Below, in pieces: positions 35,199-43,240 of a stretch of 55,170 bases of DNA. A program made the position numbers and the translations under genes. This DNA comes from Regnicoccus frigidus. Lineage in GTDB: Bacteria; Cyanobacteriota; Cyanobacteriia; PCC-6307; Cyanobiaceae. The first letter of the stretch is position 1. The number at the start of each line of letters is the position of its first letter. Under the pieces are notes generated by a model. That model did no database searches and was not told the origin of the DNA. It was given only the letters and a program-made list of their open reading frames with translations. The stretch lies in assembly GCA_025194985.1 (NCBI GenBank), contig JAOANE010000052.1, positions 1 to 55,170 on the forward strand. The letters are read 5' to 3'.

Positions 35199-36127
35199 AT
35201 CGGCCGACCCTGGCTTTCGTGATAGGTGCGCATCTGCAGTTCGGCCAGCAGGCCGAAGCAGAACAACTGGACGCCGGCCAGGATGGCGAGAACGGCCACC
35301 GACAGCAACGGCCGGTTGCCGATATCGGCATCGAAGATCAGCTTTTCGCCCAATAAAACCAGGCTGATCACCAGCCCAACAGCCAGGGAGGCCAGACCGC
35401 CGAAACCAAAGACATGCATGGGTCGGGTCAGGAATCGCTTCATGAACCAGACCGTCAGCAGGTCCATCAGCACCCGGAAGGTGCGATCGATGCCGTACTT
35501 GCTGCTGCCGAAGCGGCGGGCGTGGTGGTTCACCTTCACCTCGCTGATCCGAGCTCCCTCGATGAAGGCCAGGGCCGGCAGGAAACGGTGCAGTTCGCCA
35601 TAGAGGTTGAGATCGGCCACCACTTCGCGGCGGTAGGCCTTGAGCGAACAGCCGTAATCGTGGAGCCGTACGCCCGTGACCCGGGCGATCAGGCGATTGG
35701 CGATCTTGGAAGGGAGCAGCCGCTGCAGCGCCGCATCCTGGCGCTGGTGGCGCCAGCCGCTGACTAAGTCGTAGCCCTGATCCAAGCGCTCCAGCAGCAG
35801 GGGGATGTCGGCAGGGTCGTTCTGCAGATCGCCATCCAAGGTGATCAGCACCTCCCCAGCGCTGGCATCGAACCCTGCCGCCATCGCCGCTGTCTGGCCG
35901 TAGTTGCGGCGCAGCACCACCGCCACCAGTTCCGGAATCCGGCTGGCCTGCCCTGCTAGGGCGGCGGCGGTTCCGTCGCTGGAGCCGTCATCCACCAGCA
36001 CCAGCTCAAAGCTTCGCCCCATCGGCCGCAGAACGGCCAGAAGCTGATCCAGTAGCAACGCCACACTGTCCTGCTCGTTGTACAGGGGGATGACCACCGA
36101 GAGCTCGAGTTGGCTCGGTTCGCCCAT
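35144..36127 (-). CDS. Family 2 glycosyltransferase (DPM1/polyprenyl-phosphate type)
   Basis: Membrane-bound GT2 enzyme of 327 residues. The GT-A core has LSVVIPLYNEQDSV, LVLVDDGSSDGT and TLDGDLQNDPADIP (the DxD-type metal site). LHDYGCSLKAYRRE and RRFGSSKYGIDRT follow, typical of polyprenyl-phosphate mannosyl/glucosyl transferases. Two C-terminal helices are predicted at about 235-255 and 275-295. Such enzymes load a sugar onto a lipid carrier for use outside the membrane in glycan or lipopolysaccharide modification. The actual sugar is unknown. It is near peptidoglycan-related genes but not in an evident operon with them. Confidence 0.88.
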   Translation of the reverse strand: MGEPSQLELSVVIPLYNEQDSVALLLDQLLAVLRPMGRSFELVLVDDGSSDGTAAALAGQASRIPELVAVVLRRNYGQTAAMAAGFDASAGEVLITLDGDLQNDPADIPLLLERLDQGYDLVSGWRHQRQDAALQRLLPSKIANRLIARVTGVRLHDYGCSLKAYRREVVADLNLYGELHRFLPALAFIEGARISEVKVNHHARRFGSSKYGIDRTFRVLMDLLTVWFMKRFLTRPMHVFGFGGLASLAVGLVISLVLLGEKLIFDADIGNRPLLSVAVLAILAGVQLFCFGLLAELQMRTYHESQGRPIYRVRDTLRGRLSGSGSG

Positions 36128-36186
36128 GGCGTTTGGCAGGTATGGGGGCCTGCAACCTACGGGAGCCGCTGCCTCCAGCCGCCTGC

Positions 36187-36969
36187 TCAGGGAAGGGTTG
36201 TGCCGTCATGGCAGCGCACCACTCGGCCGGCTCCGCGCAGTTCGCTGCGGTAGTGGCTGCCCACCGGATCGCGACTGTGGGCGGCAAGCTGATCCACCGC
36301 CAGCCCGTTGTGGCCATGCTCGGCTCCTGAGCTGTGCAGATAGCGGCCTTTGCCCAGATACAGCCCCACATGGGTGCAGCGTTGTGGTCGGCCGAAGAAG
36401 ATCAGATCCCCAGGCCGCACCAGGCTGAACAGGCCGGGGCGGATCGCCACCGCCTGGCAGAAGCGTTCCTGTTGATAGGCATCCCGGGGGATCCAGATTC
36501 CGGCACTGGCAAAGGCGCTCTGGACCAGGCCGGAGCAGTCGTAATTCGGGCCCGTGGTGCCACCCCAGAGGTAGTGGTTGGGTTTGTCAGCCGCCTGGCT
36601 GGCGTAGTGCAGCACAGCCGGGAGCGCCGCCTCGATCCGGCCTGGATCGAGCAGGCGGCGCCGGGGTGGCTCTGCGGCCAGGGCTGCGCCCAGCAGGTCG
36701 GCCTGCTCTAGCCAGCAGGGATAGCCGTCTTCGAGCAAGCGCACCTTTAATCGCCCGCCCCTGGCCGAGCAGGGCTCAAGCACGTCCAGGCAGCGCCCGG
36801 CTGCGACCTGGGTGGCCAAGCCCGAACCCCGCATCCGGCTGTAGCCATCAAGTGGCCGCCCCAAGCGCCAGCAACTGCCTGCGATCAGCAGCTCTTCTGC
36901 CGCCGGCGTGCCCGCTGGCAGCGCAGCCCGGGGCCCAGAGCTGGGGATCGAGGTGCCTAATCTCAGCAT
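36187..36969 (-). CDS. NlpC/P60-family peptidoglycan peptide hydrolase with SH3b domain
   Basis: Cysteine peptidase of 260 residues. The first 100 residues form an SH3-like domain (CWRLGRPLDGYSRMRGSGLATQV...). The NlpC/P60 domain has YLWGGTTGPNYDCSGLVQ with the catalytic Cys145, CTHVGLYLG with His200 and RYLHSSG with His212. The layout matches characterised Anabaena/Nostoc gamma-D-glutamyl-diamino-acid endopeptidases that act on murein tripeptides. No signal peptide is seen, so a cytosolic recycling role is likely. ATG at 36969 is chosen; the longer frame has no similarity. It is divergent from the beta-lactamase-like gene by 17 bp. Confidence 0.9.
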   Translation of the reverse strand: MLRLGTSIPSSGPRAALPAGTPAAEELLIAGSCWRLGRPLDGYSRMRGSGLATQVAAGRCLDVLEPCSARGGRLKVRLLEDGYPCWLEQADLLGAALAAEPPRRRLLDPGRIEAALPAVLHYASQAADKPNHYLWGGTTGPNYDCSGLVQSAFASAGIWIPRDAYQQERFCQAVAIRPGLFSLVRPGDLIFFGRPQRCTHVGLYLGKGRYLHSSGAEHGHNGLAVDQLAAHSRDPVGSHYRSELRGAGRVVRCHDGTTLP

Positions 36970-36986
36970 TATTGCGGCCTTGGCTG

Positions 36987-37925
36987 ATGGCGTTTTACCG
37001 CCTTGAGGGGGCGATGGGCGACATCCTGCACGAGCGGATCCGCGAACTGGAGCAACAGGGCCGCCCCGGACTCGCGGCCCAGCTCTCGGTGTGCTGGCTG
37101 CGTTACGACCGTTCCTTGATCGGCAGGGCGGACAGCCTGAGCGATCCACAGGCCTTTTGGACCGAGCCCGTCTCTGGCGCCTGCTGGCGGGGAGACCAGG
37201 CCGTTTATCCAGCCAGTGTGGTGAAACTGTTTGTTCTGGCCGGGGTGGAGGCCTGGTTGCAGGCTCGCTTGATCGAGGACGGCAGCGAACTGAGGCGGGC
37301 CATGGCCGACATGATCAGGGATTCCAGCAATGACGCCACATCCCTGCTGGTGGACGTGCTGAGCGGCACCAGCAGTGGCCCGGCTCTGCCTGAGGCCAAG
37401 CTGCAGGCCTGGATCGCCCAGCGTCAGCTGCTCAATCGCTGGTTCGGCGGCCTGGATTGGCCCGAGTTGACGGGTTGCAATCTCTGTCAGAAAACCTGGG
37501 GTGATGGCCCCTATGGACGGGAACGCCAGTTCTATGGACCGGCGATGGAGAACCGCAACCGGCTCAGTGTTGAGGCCACCGCGCGCCTCCTGCACGCGAT
37601 TGTGGCCGGCAGCTTTGTCTCACCCCCGGCCTGCAGCAGGATGCGTCACCTGCTCAGGCGATCGCTGGATCCAGGTGAACGACGGGCCGATCCGGAGAAC
37701 CAGGTGGATGGCTTCCTCGGTGAAGGCCTGCCGGAGGGGGCGAGGCTTTGGAGCAAGGCCGGCTGGATGAGCCAGGCGCGCCACGACGCCGCCTATGTGG
37801 AGATTGATGGCCACCATCCCTTCATCCTGGTGGTGTTCAGCGAGGGTGCTGCCCGCGCTACCGACCACACCCTGCTGCCGGAGCTGGCCCGCCGGCTGGC
37901 CCAGGCCTGCCGGCGCCCTGACTGA
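36987..37925 (+). CDS. Serine hydrolase of the class A beta-lactamase fold
   Basis: Product of 312 residues with the three serine-penicillin-recognising landmarks: PASVVKLF (Ser77-x-x-Lys80), DSSNDATS (an SxN-type motif, Ser113-x-Asn115) and SKAGW near 256-260 in place of KTG. The sequence is cytosolic by appearance, having no signal peptide. Such cyanobacterial proteins are usually annotated as beta-lactamase-like without shown antibiotic hydrolysis; peptidase or amidase action on wall fragments is an inference from the neighbouring NlpC/P60 gene. ATG at 36987 leaves 17 bp to the divergent gene. ATG at 37014 (MGDILHERI) is possible and would leave more room for promoters. Confidence 0.75.
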   Translation: MAFYRLEGAMGDILHERIRELEQQGRPGLAAQLSVCWLRYDRSLIGRADSLSDPQAFWTEPVSGACWRGDQAVYPASVVKLFVLAGVEAWLQARLIEDGSELRRAMADMIRDSSNDATSLLVDVLSGTSSGPALPEAKLQAWIAQRQLLNRWFGGLDWPELTGCNLCQKTWGDGPYGRERQFYGPAMENRNRLSVEATARLLHAIVAGSFVSPPACSRMRHLLRRSLDPGERRADPENQVDGFLGEGLPEGARLWSKAGWMSQARHDAAYVEIDGHHPFILVVFSEGAARATDHTLLPELARRLAQACRRPD

Positions 37926-37992
37926 AGCTGGGGGCAGAACGCCCAGCACGCCGGTCTTGGCGCCAGCGGCGCGAGCCAGGGCATCAAAGAAA

Positions 37993-38081
37993 CGGAGAGG
38001 GAGGGATTCGAACCCTCGACAGAAGTTGCCTCCTGTAACTCCTTAGCAGGGAGCCGCTTTCAACCACTCAGCCACCTCTCC
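37993..38081 (-). tRNA. tRNA-Ser (anticodon GCT)
   Basis: On the minus strand the acceptor stem is GGAGAGG paired with CCTCTCC, with discriminator G. The D arm is GTGGCTGAGTGGTTGAAAGC. The anticodon loop TGCTAAG contains GCT, reading AGC/AGU serine codons. A long variable arm (TACAGGAGGCAACTTCTGT) is typical of class II tRNA-Ser, and the T arm GAGGGTTCGAATCCCTC is normal. No CCA is encoded. It lies 19 bp after the alr stop and may share its transcript. Confidence 0.95.
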
Positions 38082-38100
38082 AGGGGGCGATCCGAGCTTA

Positions 38101-39294
38101 TCAGCGCTCTCGCCGACCTGCCTCGGCCTGGAGCCTCGGCAGGCGGTGCTTGAAGCCGCAGAGGATTTCCCAGGAGATGGTGCCCGAGGCCTCGGCCCAG
38201 TGCTCCGGTCCGATCACCTGGCCACCTTCTTTGCCGAGCAGGGTCACCACCGATCCCTGCACCAGTTCATGGCAGTCGGTGGCATCGATGATCAGCTGGT
38301 CCATGGTGATGGCACCGACCTGGGCCAGCCGTTTCTCGCCGAACAACACCGTCAGCGTGTTGGAAAGGCGCCTGGGCACCCCATCGGCGTAACCAATCTC
38401 CACCACCGCCAAGCGACTCGGCCGCTGGGTCAGGAAACGGTGCCCGTAGCTCACCCCTACCCCGGTGGGCACCTCGCGGATCAGGGTCACCCTGGCGCGA
38501 ACGTCCATCGCCGGCTCCAGTGCGACGCTGCCACCGAGATGGGGAGCAGGGCAATGGCCATACAGGGCCAGCCCCACCCGCACCAGGTCGTAGTGGAGGG
38601 ATGGGCTGCGCAGGGTTCCTGCCGAGTTGGCCAGGTGGCGGCGGCCGGTGGACAGCCCCTGGCTGGCCATCGCCTGGAGCGCCGCCCCAAACCGCAGCTT
38701 TTGCAAGGCGGTCAGGCTGGCGTCGCCATCATCGGGGCTGTCGGCATCGGCCAGATGGGAATACACCCCGGCCACCTGCACGGCATCGAGCCCGTTGAGC
38801 ACCGCCAACAGCTGGGCCCCGTCTGGCCAGTCAATGCCCAGACGGGTCATGCCCGTATCGAGCTTGAGATGCAGGGCCATGCGGCGGCCACTGCCACTGG
38901 CCAGGCTCTGGCAGAGCAGGGCTTGGCGTTGGCTGCTGATCGTGGGCATCAGCTGCCAGTGCAGGCAGCTCCTCAGTTCCTCGGGTTCACTGAGGTTGCC
39001 CATCACCAGCAAGGGGGCCTCGATCCCCGCCTGGCGCAGTTCCACTCCCTCCTGGAGGGTGGCCACACCGAGGCTGTTGGCCCCCCCGGCGAGGGCCGCC
39101 TGGGCCACCGGCAGGGCACCGTGGCCGTAGCCATCGGCCTTGACAACCGCCATCAGCTCGCAGCCTTGGGCCAGCAGGGCCTTGAGACGGCGAGCATTGC
39201 GGGCGATGGCGGCCCCGTCTACCTCCACCCAGGCCCGTTGGCGGGGATGGAGCAGTCCACAGGTTGGGGAGGCAGAGCCTGGCTCAGCGGCCAT
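38101..39294 (-). CDS. alr: Alanine racemase
   Basis: PLP enzyme that makes D-alanine for peptidoglycan; 397 residues. The PLP lysine lies in VVKADGYGHGA (about residue 52). RHLANSAGTLRSPSLHYDLVRVGLALYG and VSYGHRFLTQRPSRLAVVEIGYADGVPRRL carry the second active-site region, with the catalytic tyrosine of the latter segment. KRLAQVGAITMDQLIIDAT is also diagnostic. The first 17 residues are poorly conserved. It lies upstream of tRNA-Ser and is divergent from the HNH gene. Confidence 0.95.
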   Translation of the reverse strand: MAAEPGSASPTCGLLHPRQRAWVEVDGAAIARNARRLKALLAQGCELMAVVKADGYGHGALPVAQAALAGGANSLGVATLQEGVELRQAGIEAPLLVMGNLSEPEELRSCLHWQLMPTISSQRQALLCQSLASGSGRRMALHLKLDTGMTRLGIDWPDGAQLLAVLNGLDAVQVAGVYSHLADADSPDDGDASLTALQKLRFGAALQAMASQGLSTGRRHLANSAGTLRSPSLHYDLVRVGLALYGHCPAPHLGGSVALEPAMDVRARVTLIREVPTGVGVSYGHRFLTQRPSRLAVVEIGYADGVPRRLSNTLTVLFGEKRLAQVGAITMDQLIIDATDCHELVQGSVVTLLGKEGGQVIGPEHWAEASGTISWEILCGFKHRLPRLQAEAGRRER

Positions 39295-39406
39295 CGAAGT
39301 GGAAGGTACCCAATCGACCGTAGGGCGGACCCGTGATCAGACGTGATTGAACCGTTAGCATGGCGCCATCGGCCGGAACTGGCACCCACTTCATGGGTCG
39401 AGCACC

Positions 39407-39904
39407 GTGAGCCAGGTCCTCGTTCTCAACGCCTCCTACGAGCCGCTCAACATCACCAGCTGGCGCCGCGCCACTGTGATGGTTCTCAAAGGAAAAGCCG
39501 AAGGACTGGAGCACGATTCAAGTCACTTCATCCGCAGTGATTTGCTGCTGCCCACGGTGATCCGTCTGCGGCAATTCGTGCGGGTTCCCTTCAAGCAACT
39601 TCCGCTCACCCGTCGCAACGTCTTTCAGCGCGACAGCCATTCCTGTCAATACTGCGGCTACCAGGGGGATCAGCTCTCGATCGACCATGTGATCCCCCGC
39701 AGCCGCGGCGGCATCGATAGCTGGGAGAACGTCACCACAGCCTGTTTGCGTTGCAATGTGCGCAAGGGCAGTCGCACGCCACGGGAAGCGGCGATGCCCC
39801 TGGCGAAAGTGCCCCGCCGGCCGGTGAGCACCTTGTATTTTGAAGCCACCCGCCACATCCGCTCCGGCCGCGGGGAATGGGCCAAATATGTGATCGGGGC
39901 CTGA
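39407..39904 (+). CDS. HNH endonuclease family protein
   Basis: A 165-residue protein with a C-terminal HNH domain. CQYCG and CLRCN form the zinc site around IDHVIPRSRGGIDSWENVTTAC, which supplies the catalytic histidine pair and asparagine. The N-terminal half (VLVLNASYEPLNITSWRRATVMVLKGKAE) belongs to a widespread bacterial and cyanobacterial subfamily of unknown role. The start is GTG at 39407, followed at once by the conserved SQVLVLNASYEP. No phage, intron or toxin context is visible, so a housekeeping nuclease is more likely than a homing element. It converges with prfA. Confidence 0.88.
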   Translation: MSQVLVLNASYEPLNITSWRRATVMVLKGKAEGLEHDSSHFIRSDLLLPTVIRLRQFVRVPFKQLPLTRRNVFQRDSHSCQYCGYQGDQLSIDHVIPRSRGGIDSWENVTTACLRCNVRKGSRTPREAAMPLAKVPRRPVSTLYFEATRHIRSGRGEWAKYVIGA

Positions 39905-39921
39905 ATTGGCCCGCCCTCTGA

Positions 39922-41025
39922 TCACCCGCTTCCACTGGCCTCAGTGGCCAGCTTCTCCATCTGCTGGCGCTGGTCGTCGGCGATGCAGGCGCCGATCAGC
40001 TCATCGAGTTGCCCCGCCAGGACCGGCTCCAGGCTGAAATTGCGGTGCAGACGGTGGTCGGTGATGCGGTTGTCTTTGACGTTGTAAGTGCGAATCTTCT
40101 CGCTGCGATCACCCCGCCCCACCTGGGCCCGGCGGGCGGAACTCTCCGCTGCTGCCGCTTCGGCCAGCTCCCGCTCCAGCAGCTTGGCCCGCAGGATCTC
40201 CAACGCCCGTTCCTTGTTCTGAAGCTGGGAGCGCTCCTGGGTGCAGAACACCCGGATGCCCGTGGGCTTGTGCAGCAGGTCGACCGCCGTTTCCACCTTG
40301 TTGACGTTCTGGCCACCGGCGCCACCGGAGCGGGCGGTGCTGATCTCCAGGTCGCCGGGGTCGAGCCGAACTTCAACCGGATCGGCTTCCGGCATCACCG
40401 CCACGGTGGCGGTGGAGGTGTGCACCCGTCCCTGTGATTCGGTGGCCGGGACCCGCTGCACCCGATGAACGCCGGCCTCGTACTTGAGCTGGCTGTAGAC
40501 CCCTTCGCCACGGATCGAGAGGATCAGTTCCTTATAGCCACCAAGATCGGCTTCTGAGGCACTCAAAGGTTTCACGCTCCAGCCCAGGGTCTGGGCATGG
40601 CGCTCGTACATCCGGGCCAGATCACCGGCCCACAGCGAAGCTTCATCACCGCCGGCTCCTGCCCTGATCTCCAGCATCACGCTGCGCTGATCGCGCGGGT
40701 CGCGGGGCAGCAGGGCGAGAATGAGGCGATCGCGCAGAACTTCGATCTGGGCATTGAGCTCCTGCAGCTCATCCTCTGCCAGCGCTTCCATCTCAGGGTC
40801 GCCGCGGTTCTCCCTTAGCAGTTGCCGCGTCTCGCCGAGCTGCCTCTGGAACTGCTGAAGTTGGCCATGGCCCAGCACCAGTGGCTCGAGGCGCGAGCGC
40901 TCCCGGGCGAGTGATTCCAGCTGGGTGGGATTGGAAGCCACGGCCGGATCGGCCAGTTGTCGCTCCAGGGTGGCGAAGGTGCGGCAGGCCACCTCCAGCC
41001 GCTCGCTCAAAAACGAGACATCCAT
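39922..41025 (-). CDS. prfA: Peptide chain release factor 1
   Basis: Reads UAG and UAA stop codons, 367 residues. The GGQ motif is in RSGGAGGQNVNKVETAV, and the anticodon-like recognition segment is in domain 2 (about residues 180-200). SVMLEIRAGAGGDEASLWAGDL and RIRTYN-like KIRTYNVKDNRITDH are family landmarks. It is the last gene of the ribosomal cluster on this strand, but a strong terminator lies between rpmE and prfA, so it may depend on read-through or on its own promoter. Confidence 0.97.
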   Translation of the reverse strand: MDVSFLSERLEVACRTFATLERQLADPAVASNPTQLESLARERSRLEPLVLGHGQLQQFQRQLGETRQLLRENRGDPEMEALAEDELQELNAQIEVLRDRLILALLPRDPRDQRSVMLEIRAGAGGDEASLWAGDLARMYERHAQTLGWSVKPLSASEADLGGYKELILSIRGEGVYSQLKYEAGVHRVQRVPATESQGRVHTSTATVAVMPEADPVEVRLDPGDLEISTARSGGAGGQNVNKVETAVDLLHKPTGIRVFCTQERSQLQNKERALEILRAKLLERELAEAAAAESSARRAQVGRGDRSEKIRTYNVKDNRITDHRLHRNFSLEPVLAGQLDELIGACIADDQRQQMEKLATEASGSG

Positions 41026-41046
41026 GGGCCCAGCTCAGCGGACAAC

Positions 41047-41074
41047 AAAAAACCGGAAGCCCAGAGGCTTCCGG
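41047..41074 (-). terminator. Intrinsic terminator between rpmE and prfA
   Basis: On the minus strand, CCGGAAGCC, a four-base loop and GGCTTCCGG make a perfect nine-pair stem followed by six T. It lies 48 bp after the rpmE stop and should end most transcription of the ribosomal super-cluster. Confidence 0.95.
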
Positions 41075-41121
41075 CAACGGCTGGGGGCAGACCCCTTGGC
41101 CGCAGGGCATGGGGACCCTGA

Positions 41122-41391
41122 TCAGGACGCGACGTCGTCGGTGGCGGCAGCGGGCTGCTCAGCCTGGCTGGCGGCACTGTCGATGCTGCCCATGCCGTAC
41201 TTGCGCATGAAACGATCAACGCGCCCTTCGGTGTCGAGGATCTTCTGGGTGCCGGTATAGAAGGGGTGGTTGCCACTCCAGACGTCGACATGGAGCTCGC
41301 TCTGGGTGGAGCCTGTGGTCATCACCACTTCTCCGTTGCAGATCACCTTGGCGTCGGGATACCAGGTGGGATGAATGTTGGCCTTGGGCAT
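41122..41391 (-). CDS. rpmE: 50S ribosomal protein L31
   Basis: L31 of 89 residues. MPKANIHPTWYPDAKVICNG and HPFYTGTQKILDTEGRVDRFMRKYG are diagnostic. It has one cysteine, so the zinc-binding CxxC pairs are missing and this is the C-minus type. The last 20 residues form a flexible Ala/Gln/Asp tail. It follows rpsI by ten bases and is likely the last gene before the terminator. Confidence 0.95.
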   Translation of the reverse strand: MPKANIHPTWYPDAKVICNGEVVMTTGSTQSELHVDVWSGNHPFYTGTQKILDTEGRVDRFMRKYGMGSIDSAASQAEQPAAATDDVAS

Positions 41392-41401
41392 GGGAGGAGA
41401 A

Positions 41402-41809
41402 TCAGCGCTTGGAGAACTGGGGAGCCTTACGGGCTTTCTTCAGGCCGTACTTGCGGCGCTCTTTGGCGCGGGGATCCCGGCTGAGGTGGCCTTCGGTCTT
41501 GAGCGGCTTGCGGTTGTCAGGCGAGAGATCGCAGAGCGCACGGGCCGCACCTTGCTTAATCGCATCGGCTTGGCCGGTGAGGCCGCCGCCCTTGACGTTC
41601 ACCAGCAGGTCGTAGGCGCTGGCAAGGCCGAGGGTGTCGAGGGGGGCCTTCACCGCTGCCAGGTAGCTGGGGTTGTAGTTGAGGTAGTTGTCACCGGGGC
41701 GGCCGTTGATGGTGATCGAACCGGTGCCGGGAACCACCCGCACCCGTGCCACAGCAGTTTTGCGGCGGCCGGTGCCCCAGTACACGACGCGGTTGGAAGG
41801 GGTGCTCAT
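41402..41809 (-). CDS. rpsI: 30S ribosomal protein S9
   Basis: S9, 135 residues, with GTGRRKTAVARVRVVPGTG at the N-terminal domain and the basic C-terminal tail KKARKAPQFSKR that reaches the P-site tRNA. ATG at 41809 overlaps the rplM stop (ATGA), giving the classical L13-S9 coupling. Confidence 0.97.
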   Translation of the reverse strand: MSTPSNRVVYWGTGRRKTAVARVRVVPGTGSITINGRPGDNYLNYNPSYLAAVKAPLDTLGLASAYDLLVNVKGGGLTGQADAIKQGAARALCDLSPDNRKPLKTEGHLSRDPRAKERRKYGLKKARKAPQFSKR

Positions 41810-42258
41810 TGGGCGGAGGCGGAAGGATCGAGGGTCATGATCTGGGGCTGTTGGGCCGTGTGGGGATGGTCAGTTCCCTTGTAGACCTTGAGTTTGCGGA
41901 ACAACTGCCGGCCCAGGGCGTTGTGGGGCAGCATGCCCTTGATCGCCTTCTCGACGATCCGCTCGGGCAGCCGGGCCTGAAGGGCGGCAAAGGTTTCCGT
42001 CTTCATGCCGCCTGGCCTGCCGGAGTGGCGGCGGTAGATCTTCTGATCGGCCTTGTTGCCACTGATGCGGATCTTGTCGGCGTTGACAATGATCACGAAA
42101 TCACCAGTGTCGAGGTGGGGCGTGAAGGCGGGTTTGTTCTTGCCCCGCAGCACGCTGGCCACTTCAGTGGCCAGGCGGCCAAGGGTCTGATTCTCGGCGT
42201 CTACCAGGAACCACTGGCGTTCGAGGGAATCCAGGGAGGGAACGGAGGTCTTGTTCAT
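41806..42258 (-). CDS. rplM: 50S ribosomal protein L13
   Basis: L13, 150 residues. RQWFLVDAENQTLGRLATEVASVLRGKNKP and the middle segment GNKADQKIYRRHSGRPGG are diagnostic, as is KAIKGMLPHNALGRQL. ATG at 42258 gives the usual N-terminus; the upstream extension in the same frame is not conserved and runs into truA antisense-free spacer. It lies 115 bp after truA. Confidence 0.97.
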   Translation of the reverse strand: MNKTSVPSLDSLERQWFLVDAENQTLGRLATEVASVLRGKNKPAFTPHLDTGDFVIIVNADKIRISGNKADQKIYRRHSGRPGGMKTETFAALQARLPERIVEKAIKGMLPHNALGRQLFRKLKVYKGTDHPHTAQQPQIMTLDPSASAQ

Positions 42259-42373
42259 CGCACCGGCAGGCCGGATCACATAACGCCCCATCTCGGCGGA
42301 GGGGCTGGACAGGGAAGGAACGGCAGGGAATCCGCTGAACGGGCTCTGGTCTGCGCATTCACAGCTCTTGAGC

Positions 42374-43240
42374 TTAAACCTTGGCCTGCCCCCCATCGCC
42401 AAACCCTGGAGGAAGAGGTGGTGGATCGTTGCCCTGGAGGACGAAGTGCGGCTGGCCATCGAACCAGAGAGCTGGCGCAAACAGCTCCTCGGGGTACCCC
42501 ACGCGCAGCAGGCAGAGGCCCTGGGGCGGGGCCGCTTCCTTGACCTCCTCCCGAGCCTGCTGGCGCCAGCGCCGCTCGAACTGGGCTAGCGACAGCCGGC
42601 CTTCGCCGACCAGGACGAGTTGGCCCATGAGCAGGCGCACCATGCCGTAGAGGAAGCCGCTGGCCTGGATCTCGCAGACGATCAGATCACCGCGCCGCTC
42701 CAGAGCCACCTCCTGGACCGTGGTGCGGGAATGCAGCCGCCGGCTGCCGGCTTTGCGAAACGTGGAGAAGTCGTGGTGGCCCAGCAGACCCTCCAGCGCT
42801 TCGGCCATCGCCCGCTCGTTGAGGCGGAAGCGGTAGCGGTGCCAGCTGTAGGGCGCCAAGAAAAGATTGGGCGTGCGGCCGTTATAAAGGGTGTAGCGGT
42901 AGCGCCGGTAGGTGGCCGAGTAACAAGCATGCCAACTGGAGGGAACCTCGGCGGCGGCGCGGACCCGAACCGTGGGCGGCAGCGGACCATTGAGTGCCTT
43001 CGGCCAGCGCGGGGCGGGGATCGGGCCGCTGGCGTCGAAATGAACCACCTGGCCGGCCGCATGCACGCCGCTATCGGTGCGACCGGCGGCCACGCAGGCC
43101 ATGGGCCGCAAGGGATCGAGCCGGGCTAGGGCCAGCTCAAGGGTGGCCTGGACACTGGACTGGGCGGTTTGGCGCTGCCAACCGCAGAATGCTGAACCCT
43201 CGTATTGGAGGCAGAGGGCAATCCTGCGCAGGGCGCTCAG
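42374..43240 (-). CDS. truA: tRNA pseudouridine(38-40) synthase, apparent CTG start
   Basis: Makes pseudouridine at positions 38-40 of the tRNA anticodon arm; 288 residues if translated from 43240. The catalytic aspartate is in AAGRTDSGVHAAGQVVHFD. The N-terminus ALRRIALCLQYEGSAFCGWQ is typical TruA, so translation must start upstream of the first TTG (43111). No ATG, GTG or TTG precedes it in frame; CTG at 43240 overlaps the rplQ TGA (GGTCTGAG) and is the best start, giving (M)SALRRIALCL. A frame error is unlikely because the reading frame is continuous and the length is normal. Confidence 0.92.
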   Translation of the reverse strand: MSALRRIALCLQYEGSAFCGWQRQTAQSSVQATLELALARLDPLRPMACVAAGRTDSGVHAAGQVVHFDASGPIPAPRWPKALNGPLPPTVRVRAAAEVPSSWHACYSATYRRYRYTLYNGRTPNLFLAPYSWHRYRFRLNERAMAEALEGLLGHHDFSTFRKAGSRRLHSRTTVQEVALERRGDLIVCEIQASGFLYGMVRLLMGQLVLVGEGRLSLAQFERRWRQQAREEVKEAAPPQGLCLLRVGYPEELFAPALWFDGQPHFVLQGNDPPPLPPGFGDGGQAKV

